DNA of 64,000 nt from Streptomyces sp. TSRI0281. Lineage in GTDB: Bacteria > Actinomycetota > Actinomycetes > Streptomycetales > Streptomycetaceae. The notes beneath the pieces are model-generated. The model made no database searches, was not told the DNA's origin, and was given only the letters and a program-made list of their open reading frames with translations. Of the stretch, positions 22,640 to 30,888 are shown piece by piece. The number at the start of each line of letters is the position of its first letter. Positions within the stretch are counted from its first letter, which is position 1. The position numbers and the translations under genes are program-made. The stretch is taken from assembly GCF_001905125.1 (NCBI RefSeq), contig NZ_LWLE01000004.1:248001-312000 (forward strand). Reading direction: 5' to 3'.

Positions 22640-23620
22640 GTGCCCCACACCGCACTCCGCCGCCTCTCCGGCGTGACGCTTTCCGCCGCGCTCGCCGCCG
22701 TCACGCTGGCCGTCGACACCCCGCAGGCGACGGCAGCCGAAACGCCGTCGCTACGGGTACTGACGTACAACGCGTTCATCTTCAGCAAGAATCTCTACCC
22801 CAACTGGGGCCAGGACCACCGGGCGGCGGAGATACCGAAGACGTCGTTCTTCCGGGGCAACGACGTGGTCGTGCTCCAGGAGGCGTTCGACAACTCGGCC
22901 TCCGACGCCCTGCTGCGCAACGCGTCCGCCCAGTACCCGTACCAGACCCCGGTGGTGGGCCGGAGCAGGAGCGGCTGGGACGCCACCGGCGGGTCCTACT
23001 CGGCCACGACTCCTGAGGACGGCGGGGTGGCCGTACTGAGCAAGTGGCCGATCGTCCGCAAGGAACAGTACGTCTTCAAGGACGCCTGCGGCGGCGACTG
23101 GTGGTCCAACAAGGGCTTCGCGTACGCCCAGTTGAATGTGAACGGCACCCCGGTCCACATCGTCGGCACCCACACCCAGTCGACGGACCCCGGATGTTCG
23201 GCGGGCGAGGCGGCACAGATGCGCAGCCGTCAGTTCAAGGCGATCGACACCTTCCTCGACGCCAAGAAGATCCCCGCCTCCGAACAGGTCATCGTGGCGG
23301 GCGACCTCAACGTCGACTTCCACTCCGCCGAATACGCGTCCCTGCTCACCGACGCGGGCCTGACCGCCGCCGACGCGCGGACCGGCCACCCGTACTCCTT
23401 CGACACCCGGGACAACTCGATCGCCGCCGAGCGCTACCCCGACGACCCCCGCGAGGACCTCGACCACGTCCTGCACCGCGCGGGCCACGCGAAGCCGTCC
23501 GGGTGGACGAACGACGTGATCAAGGAAGAGAGCGCACCCTGGACAGTCTCCAGCTGGGGCACGGACTACACGTACACCAACCTCTCCGACCACTACCCGG
23601 TGATCGCGTCGGGGCGCTAG
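22640..23620 (+). CDS. Secreted sphingomyelinase / phospholipase C-like phosphodiesterase (DNase I fold)
   Basis: A 326-residue exported enzyme from GTG 22640 behind AGGAGA. Residues 1-33 form a signal peptide ending TPQATAAE. The mature part has the endonuclease/exonuclease/phosphatase fold of bacterial sphingomyelinases: VLTYNAFI (Asn), VVLQEAFD (metal Glu), HIVGTHTQS, IVAGDLNVD (Asp and Asn), and the catalytic LSDHYPVIA at the end. The pair DACGGDWWSNKG and the CSAGEAAQMRSRQ segment are typical of the beta-toxin/sphingomyelinase group. It should hydrolyse phospholipid head groups outside the cell, feeding phosphate or choline. It stands alone, with a strong hairpin 90 bases downstream. Confidence 0.88.
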   Translation: MPHTALRRLSGVTLSAALAAVTLAVDTPQATAAETPSLRVLTYNAFIFSKNLYPNWGQDHRAAEIPKTSFFRGNDVVVLQEAFDNSASDALLRNASAQYPYQTPVVGRSRSGWDATGGSYSATTPEDGGVAVLSKWPIVRKEQYVFKDACGGDWWSNKGFAYAQLNVNGTPVHIVGTHTQSTDPGCSAGEAAQMRSRQFKAIDTFLDAKKIPASEQVIVAGDLNVDFHSAEYASLLTDAGLTAADARTGHPYSFDTRDNSIAAERYPDDPREDLDHVLHRAGHAKPSGWTNDVIKEESAPWTVSSWGTDYTYTNLSDHYPVIASGR

Positions 23621-23708
23621 CACTCCCGGGACCACGCGGGTACGCCACGGAGCGAGCGAGGTGCTGCGCGGCGGCAACACCTACTGGGCCCCCAACGTCC
23701 CATGGGTT

Positions 23709-23741
23709 GGGGCTCATCCCCGTACGTTGGGGGTGAGCCCC
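23709..23741. terminator. Hairpin with 13-bp stem (one G-U pair), probable terminator
   Basis: Arm 23709-23721 (GGGGCTCATCCCC) pairs with 23729-23741 (GGGGGTGAGCCCC) around a GTACGTT loop. It lies 89 bases after the sphingomyelinase stop. It has no T run. Besides termination it could be a protein-binding site. The rest of the gap (23742-23978) shows no convincing gene; a short frame from ATG 23776 stops after eight codons. Confidence 0.6.
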
Positions 23742-23978
23742 TGCTGTCATGAAGGAACCACCTCCATGTCGACGTCGTCGGCCGGCTCCTGAAAGCGCTA
23801 CGCAGCCACCAGCAAGCCACGGGGGTCCATCAACGGGCGGCGAGGCATACCACCTGACCCAACTGGACCCAGTACACCGACCACGGCCCGGACGAGACCG
23901 GGCTCGGAGCCGTGGCCCGCACTGCCGAAGCCACCGTATTCCTGACGGGCACGGGCCACGGGTAGCCTGGAAAAGCAA

Positions 23979-24003
23979 AAAACCCCAGGTCAACTGGGGT
24001 TTT
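23979..24003 (-). terminator. Intrinsic terminator of the tRNA-Leu gene
   Basis: AAAACCCCAG at 23979-23988 pairs with CTGGGGTTTT at 23994-24003 around a five-base loop. On the minus strand it starts four bases after the CCA end of the tRNA and is followed by further T residues. It is a classical bacterial terminator, rare in this G+C-rich DNA. Confidence 0.92.
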
Positions 24004-24006
24004 CAC

Positions 24007-24094
24007 TGGTGTCCGAGGGGGGACTTGAACCCCCACGCCCGATAAAGGGCACTAGCACCTCAAGCTAGCGCGTCTGCCATTCCGCCACCCGGAC
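24007..24094 (-). tRNA. tRNA-Leu (anticodon GAG), CCA encoded
   Basis: On the minus strand the gene begins GTCCGGG at 24094 and ends CTCGGAC-A at 24010, followed by encoded CCA to 24007. Acceptor arms pair over seven positions with one G-U. The anticodon loop is TTGAGGT, giving GAG, which reads CUC and CUU. A long variable arm (GCCCTTTATCGGGC) follows, as expected for class II tRNA-Leu, and the T arm has GGTTCAAGTCC. The intrinsic terminator follows directly. Confidence 0.97.
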
Positions 24095-24337
24095 AAGGTG
24101 TCTGTCGTTCGCGGTGTGTTTCCCCGCGGCGACAAAGAAAACAATACCAGGGGTTCAGGGCGGCTCTCACCTGCATATCCGGTGGTCAGTGCGGTGCGGC
24201 GGGTACTGGCGACACGATCGTGCCGCACCGCCGACGGGCGTTCACCCGGTGTCGTTGATCGCGCACCCAGCGTGCGGCTTGCCGGGTGTCCGGCGATGTC
24301 CACGGTCCTCGGGGTCCGCGGCGTTACCTTCGCGTGC
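24095..24337. promoter_or_regulatory. Divergent promoter region of tRNA-Leu and the DUF2254 gene
   Basis: The 243-base gap carries an AT-richer block close to the tRNA (CAAAGAAAACAATACC, 24132-24147) that should contain the tRNA promoter on the minus strand. On the plus strand no clear boxes precede ATG 24338, and the region shows no ribosome site. No gene is seen. Confidence 0.4.
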
Positions 24338-25642
24338 ATGAGTGATCGCGGCTATCGGCGGCCCCGTGCGCTGTCCCCCCTGCGCGAGCATCTGCGCGAC
24401 ACGTTCTGGTTCGCGCCGACCCTGGGGTGCGTGTGTGTCTTCGTGCTGTGGTGGATCACCTCCACGCTGGACACGGAGATCGTCACGTACCTCCAGGACG
24501 AACAGGCGTACGAGGAACTCGGCGACCTGATCTCGTTCGCCCAGGACGCGAAGACGATCGTCACCACGATCAGCTCGGCGATGATGACCTTCATCGGTGT
24601 CGTGTTCAGCATCTCGCTGGTGGCGGTGCAGATGGCGAGCGGGCAGCTCACGCCGCGGGTGGTGCGGATCTTCGTCAGGAGCCGGATCAGCAAGCTCACG
24701 CTGACGGTGTTCCTGGCGACGTTCCTGTTCTCCCTGCTGGTCCTCACCTCGTACGAGAGTGAGGCCGACCCGCGCCGGGTCACCTCCGTACCGCTGGTGC
24801 AGAGCATGCTGACGCTGGGGCTGGTCGGCCTGAGTCTGCTGCTGTTCATCGCCTATGTGAGTGCCACCCTGCGGCTCATGCAGGTGGGACCGGTCGTCGA
24901 CCGCATCACACGTGAGTCGTTGAGGGTGCTCGGGCGGATGCCCGGTGGGGCGCTGTCCGAGGAACCTCTCGCGCCCGAGACCGGCCGGCTCATGCATACG
25001 GGGCGGGCGGGGGTCCTGCGGGACGTGAATGTGGCGCGGCTGGTACGAGCCGCGCGGCGGCAGGACGTCGTGCTGCGGCTGATCCCGCGGATCGGTGATT
25101 TCGTGGTGCCCGGGACGCCGGTCCTGGCCGTCCACGGCGGGACTGCCCCGCCCCGGCACGCGCTGACGTACACGGTGTCGGTCGGCGTCGAACGCGCGCT
25201 GCACCAGGATCTCGGCTTCGGACTGCGTCAGCTCTCGGACATCGCGTTGCGGGCCCTGTCCTCCGCGGTGAACGACCCGACCACCGCCGTGCAGTGCCTG
25301 GACCGGGTCGTGCAGTTCCTCGCGGCGGTGGTGCGGCTGCCGCTCGGCGCGGTGCACCACCGGGACGGGGCCGGCCGGGTGCGGCTCGTCCAGGACGTGC
25401 CCGGGTGGACGGATCTGGTGGATCTCGCGTTCGAGGAGATCCGCGGGTGCTCGGCGGGGACTCCGCAGGTCACCCGGCGCCTGCTGGCCGGGATCGACGA
25501 TCTGCTGCTGCTCGCTCCCGAGGATCGGCGAAGGCCCCTGCTCCGGCACCGTGCGCTGCTGGTGCAGGCGGTGGAGCGCACGGTGCCGGAGGCGGCGGAG
25601 CGGGAGTTCGCGCTGTCCCCCGACCATCAGGGGATCGGCTGA
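24338..25642 (+). CDS. DUF2254 membrane protein
   Basis: A 434-residue protein from ATG 24338. Four membrane helices are visible in the first 190 residues: FAPTLGCVCVFVLWWITS, IVTTISSAMMTFIGVVFSISLVAVQ, LTVFLATFLFSLLVLTSY and MLTLGLVGLSLLLFIAYVSA. The phrase FSISLVAVQMASGQLTPRVVR is the family hallmark. The C-terminal 240 residues are cytoplasmic and carry DIALRALSSAVNDPTTAVQCLDR, also conserved. The function of DUF2254 proteins is unknown. It has no operon partner; its stop faces that of the downstream minus-strand gene ten bases away. Confidence 0.9.
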   Translation: MSDRGYRRPRALSPLREHLRDTFWFAPTLGCVCVFVLWWITSTLDTEIVTYLQDEQAYEELGDLISFAQDAKTIVTTISSAMMTFIGVVFSISLVAVQMASGQLTPRVVRIFVRSRISKLTLTVFLATFLFSLLVLTSYESEADPRRVTSVPLVQSMLTLGLVGLSLLLFIAYVSATLRLMQVGPVVDRITRESLRVLGRMPGGALSEEPLAPETGRLMHTGRAGVLRDVNVARLVRAARRQDVVLRLIPRIGDFVVPGTPVLAVHGGTAPPRHALTYTVSVGVERALHQDLGFGLRQLSDIALRALSSAVNDPTTAVQCLDRVVQFLAAVVRLPLGAVHHRDGAGRVRLVQDVPGWTDLVDLAFEEIRGCSAGTPQVTRRLLAGIDDLLLLAPEDRRRPLLRHRALLVQAVERTVPEAAEREFALSPDHQGIG

Positions 25643-25651
25643 GCGGGGCCG

Positions 25652-26749
25652 TCAGTCCCCGCAGCGGCCCTCGCGCAGCGAGTGCAGGTGCTCGCTGGAC
25701 TTGCGGGCGAAGGCCATGGAGTCGACCGGGTTGTCGTGCTCGGTCTGCCAGTGGTGGTAGGTGCGGCCGCGGTGGGTCCGGTGGGTCACCTTGGACAGGA
25801 ACGTCTTGTAGTCGATGTCCCCGTCACCGACGTCCGACATGCGGTAGCCGTCGCGGGCGGTGTCGTCGCGGATGCCGTCCTTGACATGGAACAGGGGGTA
25901 GCGGTCGGGGTGCTTGAGCACGTACTTCAGCGGATCCAGGGGGGCCGGGGTGCCGTCCGCCCTCCTGGAGAAGCGGAACTGCGCGCAGTAGGCCCAGTAG
26001 ATGTCCAGCTCCAGATAGACCAGGTCGGGATCGGTCTCGGCGAGCAGGACGTCGTAGAGGCGTACGTCCGGCCTGTCGGTCGCGAAGGAGAACTCCTCGG
26101 CGTGGTTGTGCTGGTAGAACTTCATGCCGCGCTTGCGGGCGGCGGCGCCATAGGTGTTGAACTCCTCGGCGACGCGCTTCCAGCCGTCGACCGTGGAGCC
26201 GTAGCGGAACGGTCCGGAGGGCGTGCCTATGTGCTTGAGGCCGAGGGCCTCGGCGTCGTCCAGAACCTTGGTGAGGTTCTGGGCGAAGGTGTACGCCCCC
26301 GGGTTGTTGTCGTCGGAGTGGCCGACGTGGCTGCCGATGGGGTTCAGCCCGTGGTCCCGGGCCAGCCTCTTGAGCTGGGCGAGGGTGAGGGCGCCGGCCG
26401 AGCCCTGGGTGTATCCGGCGAACTCGATCTCGTCGTAGCCGTACTCCTCCAGCTCGGCGAAGACGGCGGCGAAGCCGAGGGTGGAGATCTTGTCACGGAG
26501 GCTGTAGAGCTGGATGCCCAGGCGGCCGGGGGGCAGGACGGCGCGGCCCTTGCCGTGGTCCCCGTGCTGGTGGCCGTGGCCGTGGCCGTGACCGTTGCCC
26601 TCGGCGCCGGCCCGGTCGCGGCTGTCGGCACTGGCGGTGGCGGCGCCGACGATGGAGGCCGCGGTGGCTCCGGCGGCGACGCCGAGAATGTTGCGGCGGC
26701 TGAGTCTGCGCGCGAGTTCGGAGTCCTTCGGGGTGCGGCTCATGATCAC
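25652..26749 (-). CDS. Tat-exported sugar phosphate isomerase/epimerase-like TIM-barrel protein
   Basis: A 365-residue protein. GTG 26749 follows GGGAG by four bases; ATG 26743 is the alternative. The N-terminus has the twin-arginine motif SRRNILG and a hydrophobic run ending TASADS. A His-rich stretch (GHGHGHGHQHGDHG) lies just after, at about 55-70. The rest is a xylose-isomerase-like TIM barrel: LGIQLYSLRDKI, YDEIEFAGYT, GSHVGHSDD, FYQHNHAEEF, LELDIYWA and LFHVKDG, with metal-binding His, Glu and Asp. Such secreted proteins occur in loci handling modified sugars. It lies 48 bases upstream... of nothing co-directional that overlaps; the ebo-type operon ends just before it and may read through. 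Confidence 0.88.
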   Translation of the reverse strand: MIMSRTPKDSELARRLSRRNILGVAAGATAASIVGAATASADSRDRAGAEGNGHGHGHGHQHGDHGKGRAVLPPGRLGIQLYSLRDKISTLGFAAVFAELEEYGYDEIEFAGYTQGSAGALTLAQLKRLARDHGLNPIGSHVGHSDDNNPGAYTFAQNLTKVLDDAEALGLKHIGTPSGPFRYGSTVDGWKRVAEEFNTYGAAARKRGMKFYQHNHAEEFSFATDRPDVRLYDVLLAETDPDLVYLELDIYWAYCAQFRFSRRADGTPAPLDPLKYVLKHPDRYPLFHVKDGIRDDTARDGYRMSDVGDGDIDYKTFLSKVTHRTHRGRTYHHWQTEHDNPVDSMAFARKSSEHLHSLREGRCGD

Positions 26750-26797
26750 GTAACTCCCTTGATGAGACCTGATGGGTAAGCGGGTCCGGCAGGGCTG

Positions 26798-28195
26798 TCA
26801 GTGCAGTCCGGCAAGCTGGAGGAGCAGGGACTTCACTTCGGTGGCCCGGACCCGTCCGGGGAAGGCGTGGGGGGTGGAGCAGAGGATGAGCGGACCTTCG
26901 TCGTCGCTCGTGGGGAGGCGGCCGTGGCTGCCGCGAATAGGTGACGGGTCGAGAGGGACGACCGCCATGCGATAGCGCATGCCCAGCTTCTTGCGGGCGA
27001 CCGCCGTGACGGCCTTGACCCGGACGTAGGGGTCCTGAGGGTCCATGAAGAGCTCGACGGGGTCGTAGCCGGGTTTGCGGTGGATCTCGACGAGCTGTGC
27101 GAAGTCGGGGGCGCGGGCGTCGTCGAGCCAGTAGTAGTACGTGAACCAGGCGTCCTTCTCCGCCACGGCGACGAGTTCGCCGGAGCGGGGGTGGTCCAGA
27201 TGGTGGGCCTTCTTGCCCTCGTCGTCCAGGAGTTGGTCGATGCCGGGCAGGTCCGCGAGGGCTTCGCGGGTGGCTTCGAGATCCTCGGGACGGCGTACGT
27301 AGATATGGGCGATCTGGTGGTCGGCGACGGCGAAGGCACGGGAGGCCATCGGGTCGAGGTATTCCATGCCGTCCTGGGTGTGCACCTCCAGCAGCCCCGC
27401 CCGGCGCAGCGCCCGGTTGATGTCGACGGGCCGCTCGACGCGGGTGATCCCGTATTCGGAGAGCGCGACGACGGTACGGCCTTCGGCGCGGGCGTCGGCG
27501 AGCAGCGGGGCGACGGCCCGGTCGAGGTCGGTGGCCGCCCGGTGGGAGCGGGGGTCGTCGGGGCCGTAGCGCTGAAGGTCGTAGTCGAGGTGGGGCAGGT
27601 AGCACAGGGCGAGGTCGGGGGTGCGGGTGGCGAGGATGTGCCGGGTGGCGTCGATGATCCACTGGGAGGAGACGAGGTCGGCTCCGGGGCCCCAGAAGTG
27701 GAAGAGGGGGAAGGTGCCGAGCTTGTCGGTGAGCTCGTCGTGCAGGGCCGGGGGCCTGGTGTAGCAGTCGGGCTCCTTGCGGCCGTCGGCGTAGTAGACG
27801 GGGCGCGGGGTCACGGTGTAGTCGGTGTCGGCGCCCATCGCGTACCACCAGCAGATGTTGGCGACGGTGTAGCCCGGGTGGGCCCGGCGGGCCGCGTCCC
27901 AGAGCCTGTCGCCCTCGACGAGTCCGTTGTGCTGGCGCCACAGCAGGACGTCGCCGAGCTCGCGGAAGTACCAGCCGTTGGCGACGATGCCGTGCTCGGC
28001 GGGGGTGGTTCCGGTCAGGAAGGTGGACTGGGCGGCACAGGTGACGGCGGGCAGGACGGTGGAGAGCGGTGCCTGGGCGCCCGATGCGGCCATGGCCCTG
28101 AGGTTCGGCATATGGGCGAGGAGCTGGGGGGTGAGGCCGACGACGTCCAGGACGAGGAGGGGGGTGGGGGCGCTGTCCTTCACGGGGGTGCTCAT
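26798..28195 (-). CDS. Alkaline phosphatase / nucleotide pyrophosphatase family protein, EboF-like
   Basis: A 465-residue protein starting at ATG 28195, four-base overlap with the eboE stop. It has the phosphodiesterase/NPP core: LLVLDVVGLTP (metal Asp), catalytic Thr in LPAVTCAAQSTFLTGTTPAEHGIVANGW, CYLPHLDYDLQRYGPD (metal Asp and His), ALSEYG, and FAVADHQIAHIY (metal Asp and His). Proteins of this type close ebo clusters (EboF). No signal peptide is present, so it acts in the cytoplasm, presumably removing phosphate or a nucleotide from the operon's metabolite. It is the last gene of the seven-gene operon. Confidence 0.85.
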   Translation of the reverse strand: MSTPVKDSAPTPLLVLDVVGLTPQLLAHMPNLRAMAASGAQAPLSTVLPAVTCAAQSTFLTGTTPAEHGIVANGWYFRELGDVLLWRQHNGLVEGDRLWDAARRAHPGYTVANICWWYAMGADTDYTVTPRPVYYADGRKEPDCYTRPPALHDELTDKLGTFPLFHFWGPGADLVSSQWIIDATRHILATRTPDLALCYLPHLDYDLQRYGPDDPRSHRAATDLDRAVAPLLADARAEGRTVVALSEYGITRVERPVDINRALRRAGLLEVHTQDGMEYLDPMASRAFAVADHQIAHIYVRRPEDLEATREALADLPGIDQLLDDEGKKAHHLDHPRSGELVAVAEKDAWFTYYYWLDDARAPDFAQLVEIHRKPGYDPVELFMDPQDPYVRVKAVTAVARKKLGMRYRMAVVPLDPSPIRGSHGRLPTSDDEGPLILCSTPHAFPGRVRATEVKSLLLQLAGLH

Positions 28196-29367
28196 GGGAG
28201 CTCCTTGAGGCCGAGGTCGACCAGGAGGTCGCGGGCGAGGGTGAGTTCGGCGGCGATGCCGTCGGCCAGCTGGGTGCGGTTGCGGGGCCGCAGCTCGGCC
28301 GGGAGGGCCTGCCAGGTGTACGTCTCGACCTCCAGGTGCCGGGTCAGGGGCAGCGCGCCGCCGACGAGCCGGGCGAGCGTGTCGCGGAGCACGGGGAGGG
28401 TGGAGGTGAGCGGGGGCGCCGGTGGTGCGTGCAGCGGTACGTGGAAGTGGGAGCGCCACGGGCTGCCGTCCGGTAACGCCCGGCCGGCCAGCGCCTCGTC
28501 GAGGTCGTCGGTTCCGAGCAGCCCGGTGGCGGTACGGGTGCGGGTCTGGTGCAGGAAGCGGGGCTCGGCGAAGGCGGCGAGCGCGGTGCGCACCTCGGGC
28601 AGATGGGGGTGTTCGGCGTGCAGGGCGGCGGAGAGCTGGGACTTGACGACCGGCACACCGGCGGTGGCCAGGGCGTCCAGCGCGGTGCCGGGGTCCTCGA
28701 AGGAGGTGGCGAGGTGGCAGGTGTCGACGCAGATACCGATGCGGTCGTGCCCCACCTCGGTGAGCGGGGCGATGGCGTCGGCGGTGGTCTCCACGGTGCA
28801 GCCGGGTTCCGGTTCGAGGCCGATCCGGATCGACTTGCCGGTCAGCTCGGCGAGGACGTCGAGGCGCTGGGCCAGAGTGATGAGGGCCTTGCGCGCGGCG
28901 CGGGCGGCCTCGGCGTCCCCGGTGTACGGGGTGCGCCAGGCGATCGGCAGGGTGGAGATGGTGCCTTCGCCGATGTCGTCGGGCAGCAGGGCGGCGAGGA
29001 GACGGGCGAGGTCGGTGGTGTGGGAGAGCCGTTCGGGGTCGGTCCAGTCCGGTTTGTAGACGCGGTACTTGACCTCCTCGGCGCCGAAGCCCTCGTAGGG
29101 GAAGCCGTTGAGGGTGACCACTTCGAGACCGCGTCGGTCCAGCTCGGCACGGAGCGAACGCAGCTCGGCGGGGTCGTTGATCAGGGCGTGTGCGGCATCC
29201 TTGGCGAGCCAGAGGCCGATGCCCAGGCGGTCACGTCCGAGACGTCTGCGTACCGGTTCGCAGTGGTCGCGCAGTTGGGCGCGGACTCCGTCGAGGCTCT
29301 CGGCGGGATGCACGTTGGTGCAGTAGGAGAGGTGGACGGTGGAGCCGTCGGGATGGCGGAAGCGCAT
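28192..29367 (-). CDS. eboE: EboE-type metabolite traffic protein (TIM barrel)
   Basis: A 391-residue protein from ATG 29367. It begins with the EboE signature LSYCTNVHPAESLDGVRAQL and continues with LGIGLWLAKDAAHAL, LEVVTLNGFPYEGFG and VYKPDWTDPERLSHT, all distinctive for the family. Later come IGLEPEPGC, GICVDTCHLATSFED and HFHVPLH, which are metal- or sugar-binding positions in xylose-isomerase-like barrels. It lies five bases behind the TatD gene and overlaps the phosphatase gene. EboE proteins occur in ebo clusters of cyanobacteria, algae symbionts and actinomycetes. Their reaction is not known. Confidence 0.92.
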   Translation of the reverse strand: MRFRHPDGSTVHLSYCTNVHPAESLDGVRAQLRDHCEPVRRRLGRDRLGIGLWLAKDAAHALINDPAELRSLRAELDRRGLEVVTLNGFPYEGFGAEEVKYRVYKPDWTDPERLSHTTDLARLLAALLPDDIGEGTISTLPIAWRTPYTGDAEAARAARKALITLAQRLDVLAELTGKSIRIGLEPEPGCTVETTADAIAPLTEVGHDRIGICVDTCHLATSFEDPGTALDALATAGVPVVKSQLSAALHAEHPHLPEVRTALAAFAEPRFLHQTRTRTATGLLGTDDLDEALAGRALPDGSPWRSHFHVPLHAPPAPPLTSTLPVLRDTLARLVGGALPLTRHLEVETYTWQALPAELRPRNRTQLADGIAAELTLARDLLVDLGLKELP

Positions 29368-29371
29368 CGCC

Positions 29372-30220
29372 TCACTCCCCGCCGCGCAGGATGGAGTTGC
29401 CTTCGTGGAGTGGGTCGGGGGCGGCGATGTCGAGCTGGAGCCGGCCGCTCTGCCCGTAGAAGGCGACGGGGTTGCGCCAGAGCACCTGGTCGACGTCGTC
29501 CTCGGTGAACCCGGCCTTCAGCATGGCGTCGGCGACCTTGCGGGTCTTCAGCGGGTCGCTCCTGCCCCAGTCGGCGGCGGAGTTGACGAGGATCTTCTCG
29601 GTGCCGTGGTTCTTGAGGATCGTGACCATCCGGTCCTCGTCCATCTTGGTGTCCGGGTAGATGGAGAAGCCGGCCCAGCAGCCGCTGTCGGTGGCGGCCT
29701 TCACGGTGGTCTCATTGAGGTGATCGAGCAGCACATGCTCCGGGGAGAGGTGCGATTCGCGGATGACGTCGATGGTGCGGTGCAGACCGGCGAGCTTGTC
29801 GCGGTGCGGGGTGTGGACGAGTGCGGGCAGCCCGTGGTCGGCGGCGAGCTGGAGCTGGGCGGCGAGGGCGATGTCCTCGGCGGGGGTCATGGAGTCGTAG
29901 CCGATCTCTCCGACGGCGACGACGGAGTCCTTGACGAGGTAGCGGGGCAGCGCGTCGAGGACCGGGGTGCAGCGGGGGTCGTTCGCCTCTTTGGGGTTGA
30001 GGGCGAGCGTGCAGTGGTGGGCGATGCCGTACTGGGAGGCGCGGAAGGGTTCCCAGCCGAGCAGGGCGTCGAAGTAGTCGAAGAAGCTGGCGGGCGAGGT
30101 GCGGGGCTGGCCGAGCCAGAAGGAGGGTTCGACGAGCGCCCGGACCCCGGCGCCGTACATCGCCCGGTAGTCGTCGGTGGTACGGGAGGTCATGTGGATG
30201 TGGGGGTCGAAGATGCGCAT
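29372..30220 (-). CDS. TatD-family metal-dependent hydrolase, EboB-like
   Basis: A 282-residue protein from ATG 30220, overlapping the eboA stop by one base (TGATG). It begins MRIFDPHIHMTSRTTDDY with the DxHxH metal motif. Further metal positions are VAVGEIGYD (Glu), ALVHTPHRDK (His), VLLDHLNE (His) and VNSAADWGRSDP (Asp). The SFWLGQPRTSPASFFDYF segment is typical of the TatD-like proteins found in ebo clusters. It would hydrolyse an ester or cyclic amide bond of a small metabolite. Operon position between EboA and EboE supports the EboB role. Confidence 0.88.
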   Translation of the reverse strand: MRIFDPHIHMTSRTTDDYRAMYGAGVRALVEPSFWLGQPRTSPASFFDYFDALLGWEPFRASQYGIAHHCTLALNPKEANDPRCTPVLDALPRYLVKDSVVAVGEIGYDSMTPAEDIALAAQLQLAADHGLPALVHTPHRDKLAGLHRTIDVIRESHLSPEHVLLDHLNETTVKAATDSGCWAGFSIYPDTKMDEDRMVTILKNHGTEKILVNSAADWGRSDPLKTRKVADAMLKAGFTEDDVDQVLWRNPVAFYGQSGRLQLDIAAPDPLHEGNSILRGGE

Positions 30221-30888
30221 CAGGACTCCTCCGTGGGGGCGGCGGGTGCGGGGGCCGGGGCAGCGGCTCCGGCGGCTTCCGTGAGGGCGAGGACCGTGCG
30301 CAGATCGGCGGGGACGGTACGGCCGGCGGCGGTGCGCTCGGCGGCGAAGTCCGCGAGCATGCGGGCGAGTTCGGTATCCCCCTGAGCACGGCGGGCGAGC
30401 TCGGCGACGGCTTCGACGGGGACCTCGGTGAACAGGCACTTGAGGACGGCGTGCCGCCAGCCGTGCGCGTCGAGGTGGGCGGCCGCGTAGGGTCCGACGG
30501 CCGCGGCGACCAGCCGGGTGTCGTTGGTGCGCAGGGCGTCCTCGACCAGCGGGAGTGCCGAGGAGCCGAGAGCCAGCCGGTGCAGGGTGAGCAGGACGGC
30601 GCGGCGTTCGGCTGCGGTGCCCTGTTCGTAGAGCCGGGTCACGGAGGGCAGGGCGGCACGGGCCTCGACGAGGAGGAGGCAGCGTACGGAGTCGGCGTGT
30701 TCGAGTCCGCAGTGCCGGCCCGCCGCGGCGTACCGCAGCTCCCACGGCGGCGCGGCGTACGGGCTGTCCGTCGCGGGGCCGGACCGGGTGCGGGCGGCGT
30801 CGTGCGCGGCTTCGGCGAGCGCTTCGTCGAGCCAGGCCCTGGCGGCTCCGCCGAGCTCGCTGTCGAGTTCCTCGCGGGACTTCAGCAC
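30220..30888 (-). CDS. eboA: EboA-domain protein
   Basis: A 222-residue Ala/Leu-rich helical protein from GTG 30888, seven-base overlap with the TIM-barrel gene. The C-terminal half has the EboA phrase WRHAVLKCLFTEVPVEAV followed by ARMLADFAAERTAAGR. The N-terminal half is a helical repeat region (CLLLVEARAALPSVTRLYEQGTAAERRAVLLTLHRLAL). No catalytic motif or membrane helix is seen. EboA is the defining protein of ebo clusters, of unknown function, perhaps a scaffold or adaptor. The tail is Ala/Pro-rich. Confidence 0.88.
   Translation of the reverse strand: MLKSREELDSELGGAARAWLDEALAEAAHDAARTRSGPATDSPYAAPPWELRYAAAGRHCGLEHADSVRCLLLVEARAALPSVTRLYEQGTAAERRAVLLTLHRLALGSSALPLVEDALRTNDTRLVAAAVGPYAAAHLDAHGWRHAVLKCLFTEVPVEAVAELARRAQGDTELARMLADFAAERTAAGRTVPADLRTVLALTEAAGAAAPAPAPAAPTEES

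Noticed and set aside
23742..23978. Possible remnant of a small gene between the sphingomyelinase hairpin and the tRNA terminator
   Set aside because: Short frames only, and no recognisable motif in any of the frames read.
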